NCBI GenBank assembly: GCA_018695085.1
Contig: JABHOU010000629.1
Span: 1 to 5,293, forward strand
DNA: 5,293 nt
Source of the DNA: Opitutia bacterium
Lineage (GTDB): Bacteria; Verrucomicrobiota; Verrucomicrobiia; Opitutales; Seribacteraceae
Direction of reading: 5' to 3'
This document shows, piece by piece, positions 4,570-5,293 of the stretch. Within the stretch, counting starts at the first letter, position 1, and each line of letters starts with the position of its first letter. The translations under genes were made by a program, and so were the position numbers. The notes beneath the pieces were generated by a model, which saw only the letters and a list, made by a program, of their open reading frames with translations, ran no database searches and was not told where the DNA came from.

Positions 4570-5293
4570 CTAGTTCGCCTTTCTTTGCCTCTTGGCAAGG
4601 AGGGCGGCGAGGTTATTGCGGGTTTCTTGGTGTTCCGTGTGCTCGGCTAAATTATGGTATTCCATGGGGTCTTCCAGATAGTCGTAAAGCTCGACTCCGT
4701 GCTTGCCGCCCAACCATTCGGTATAGCGGTAGCGCTCGGTTCGAACGGTTCGTCCGAGTGGATTCGGTGTGTCTTTCGTCCTAAAACCCTTGGGGCGGAT
4801 TCGGGTGACGGTATAGGCGGTTTTCTTGCCCTTGCGTTGCGGGCGCTGGAGAATGGGGAGCAGGCTGTCTCCCATTAGGTGGGGAGGGGCGGTAAGACCA
4901 CAAAGGTCGGCGAGAGTGGGATAGAGGTCGATCAGTTCAGTCAAGGCGGTTGTGCCTTTTCCTGCCGTTGTCATGCCGGGTACTGAAATGATTAGCGGTA
5001 CTCGGGCACTGCCTTCGAACAGATCGCTTTTCTGCCAGAGACCATGATGTCCGAGATGGTAACCGTGATCCGAGAGGAAGACCACGATGGTGTTTTCTTT
5101 CAATTGTAATTTCTCAAGGGCATCGAGGACTCGTCCCAGACAGGCGTCCATTAGGGTGGTGGAGGCGTAATAGGCTTGGATGATCTCCTTGCGTTTTTCC
5201 ATCGACAGGTCGCGTTGGTGCGGACGATCGGGTAGGGCGGCGCGTGGTATGTCGTCTCGGTCACCATCTTTCTCGAGGATCGGCTTGATCTTG
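4570..5293 (-). CDS. Sulfatase, iduronate-2-sulfatase-like, C-terminal part
   Basis: Only the last 240 residues are in the window; the frame is open to the edge at 5293, so the Met at 5202 is internal rather than the start. The fragment fits type I formylglycine-dependent sulfatases of the iduronate-2-sulfatase type, which hydrolyse sulfate esters, here most likely on a glycan. In visible-fragment numbering, ALPDRP (19-24) and YYASTTLMDACLGRVLDAL (41-59) precede NTIVVFLSDHGYHLGHHGLWQK (67-88). The latter carries the metal-binding Asp75-His76 and the conserved Lys88. SARVPLII follows at 95-102, then RTVRTERYRYTEW (181-193) and ELYDYLEDPMEYHNLAEH (201-218), which give the usual C-terminal subdomain of this branch. 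The activating C/S-x-P-x-R site and any signal peptide lie outside the window, so activity cannot be judged. Substrate specificity is not readable; the iduronate resemblance is a family label only. Confidence 0.92.
   Translation of the reverse strand, partial: KIKPILEKDGDRDDIPRAALPDRPHQRDLSMEKRKEIIQAYYASTTLMDACLGRVLDALEKLQLKENTIVVFLSDHGYHLGHHGLWQKSDLFEGSARVPLIISVPGMTTAGKGTTALTELIDLYPTLADLCGLTAPPHLMGDSLLPILQRPQRKGKKTAYTVTRIRPKGFRTKDTPNPLGRTVRTERYRYTEWLGGKHGVELYDYLEDPMEYHNLAEHTEHQETRNNLAALLAKRQRKAN

Overview
The window looks like a chromosomal piece from a bacterium of the Planctomycetes-Verrucomicrobia (PVC) group, probably Verrucomicrobia or a relative. Three things suggest this: a secreted PmoA-like (DUF6807) protein, a family 10 pectate lyase beside an iduronate-2-sulfatase-type sulfatase, and a fragment of a TIGR03067 domain, which is mostly known from planctomycetes and their relatives. 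The assignment comes from protein families read by eye, not from a search. All recognisable genes are on the minus strand, so the window is best read from right to left.

Reading in the direction of transcription, the first gene is the C-terminal part of a sulfatase (4570-5293), whose N-terminus lies outside the window. About 300 bases of AT-rich DNA with several palindromes follow. Next comes a small DUF805 membrane protein (3918-4271), the only gene here with a strong Shine-Dalgarno sequence. A second AT-rich, non-coding stretch (about 3692-3917) carries nested inverted repeats and possible gene debris. It leads into a headless TIGR03067-type fragment (3470-3691).

The stop codon of that fragment overlaps by one base (TAATG) the start of a secreted PL10 pectate lyase (2421-3470). 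The lyase is followed after 13 bases by a MATE-family efflux transporter (1037-2407), and after another 66 bases by the secreted PmoA-like protein (14-970). The last three genes are spaced like one operon.

Functionally, the lyase would cleave pectate or another polygalacturonate outside the cytoplasm, and the sulfatase would remove sulfate from a sulfated, perhaps uronic-acid-containing, glycan. The PmoA-like protein is often found in glycan-degradation neighbourhoods of this phylum group but has no settled function. The MATE pump is an unusual companion whose substrate cannot be read from sequence. Together they look like part of a polysaccharide-degradation locus interrupted by a small accessory, AT-rich segment. 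I see no tRNA, rRNA, CRISPR array, transposase, integrase or phage gene. No clearly new system is evident; the most unusual parts are the decayed segment upstream of the lyase and the palindrome-rich flanks of the DUF805 gene.
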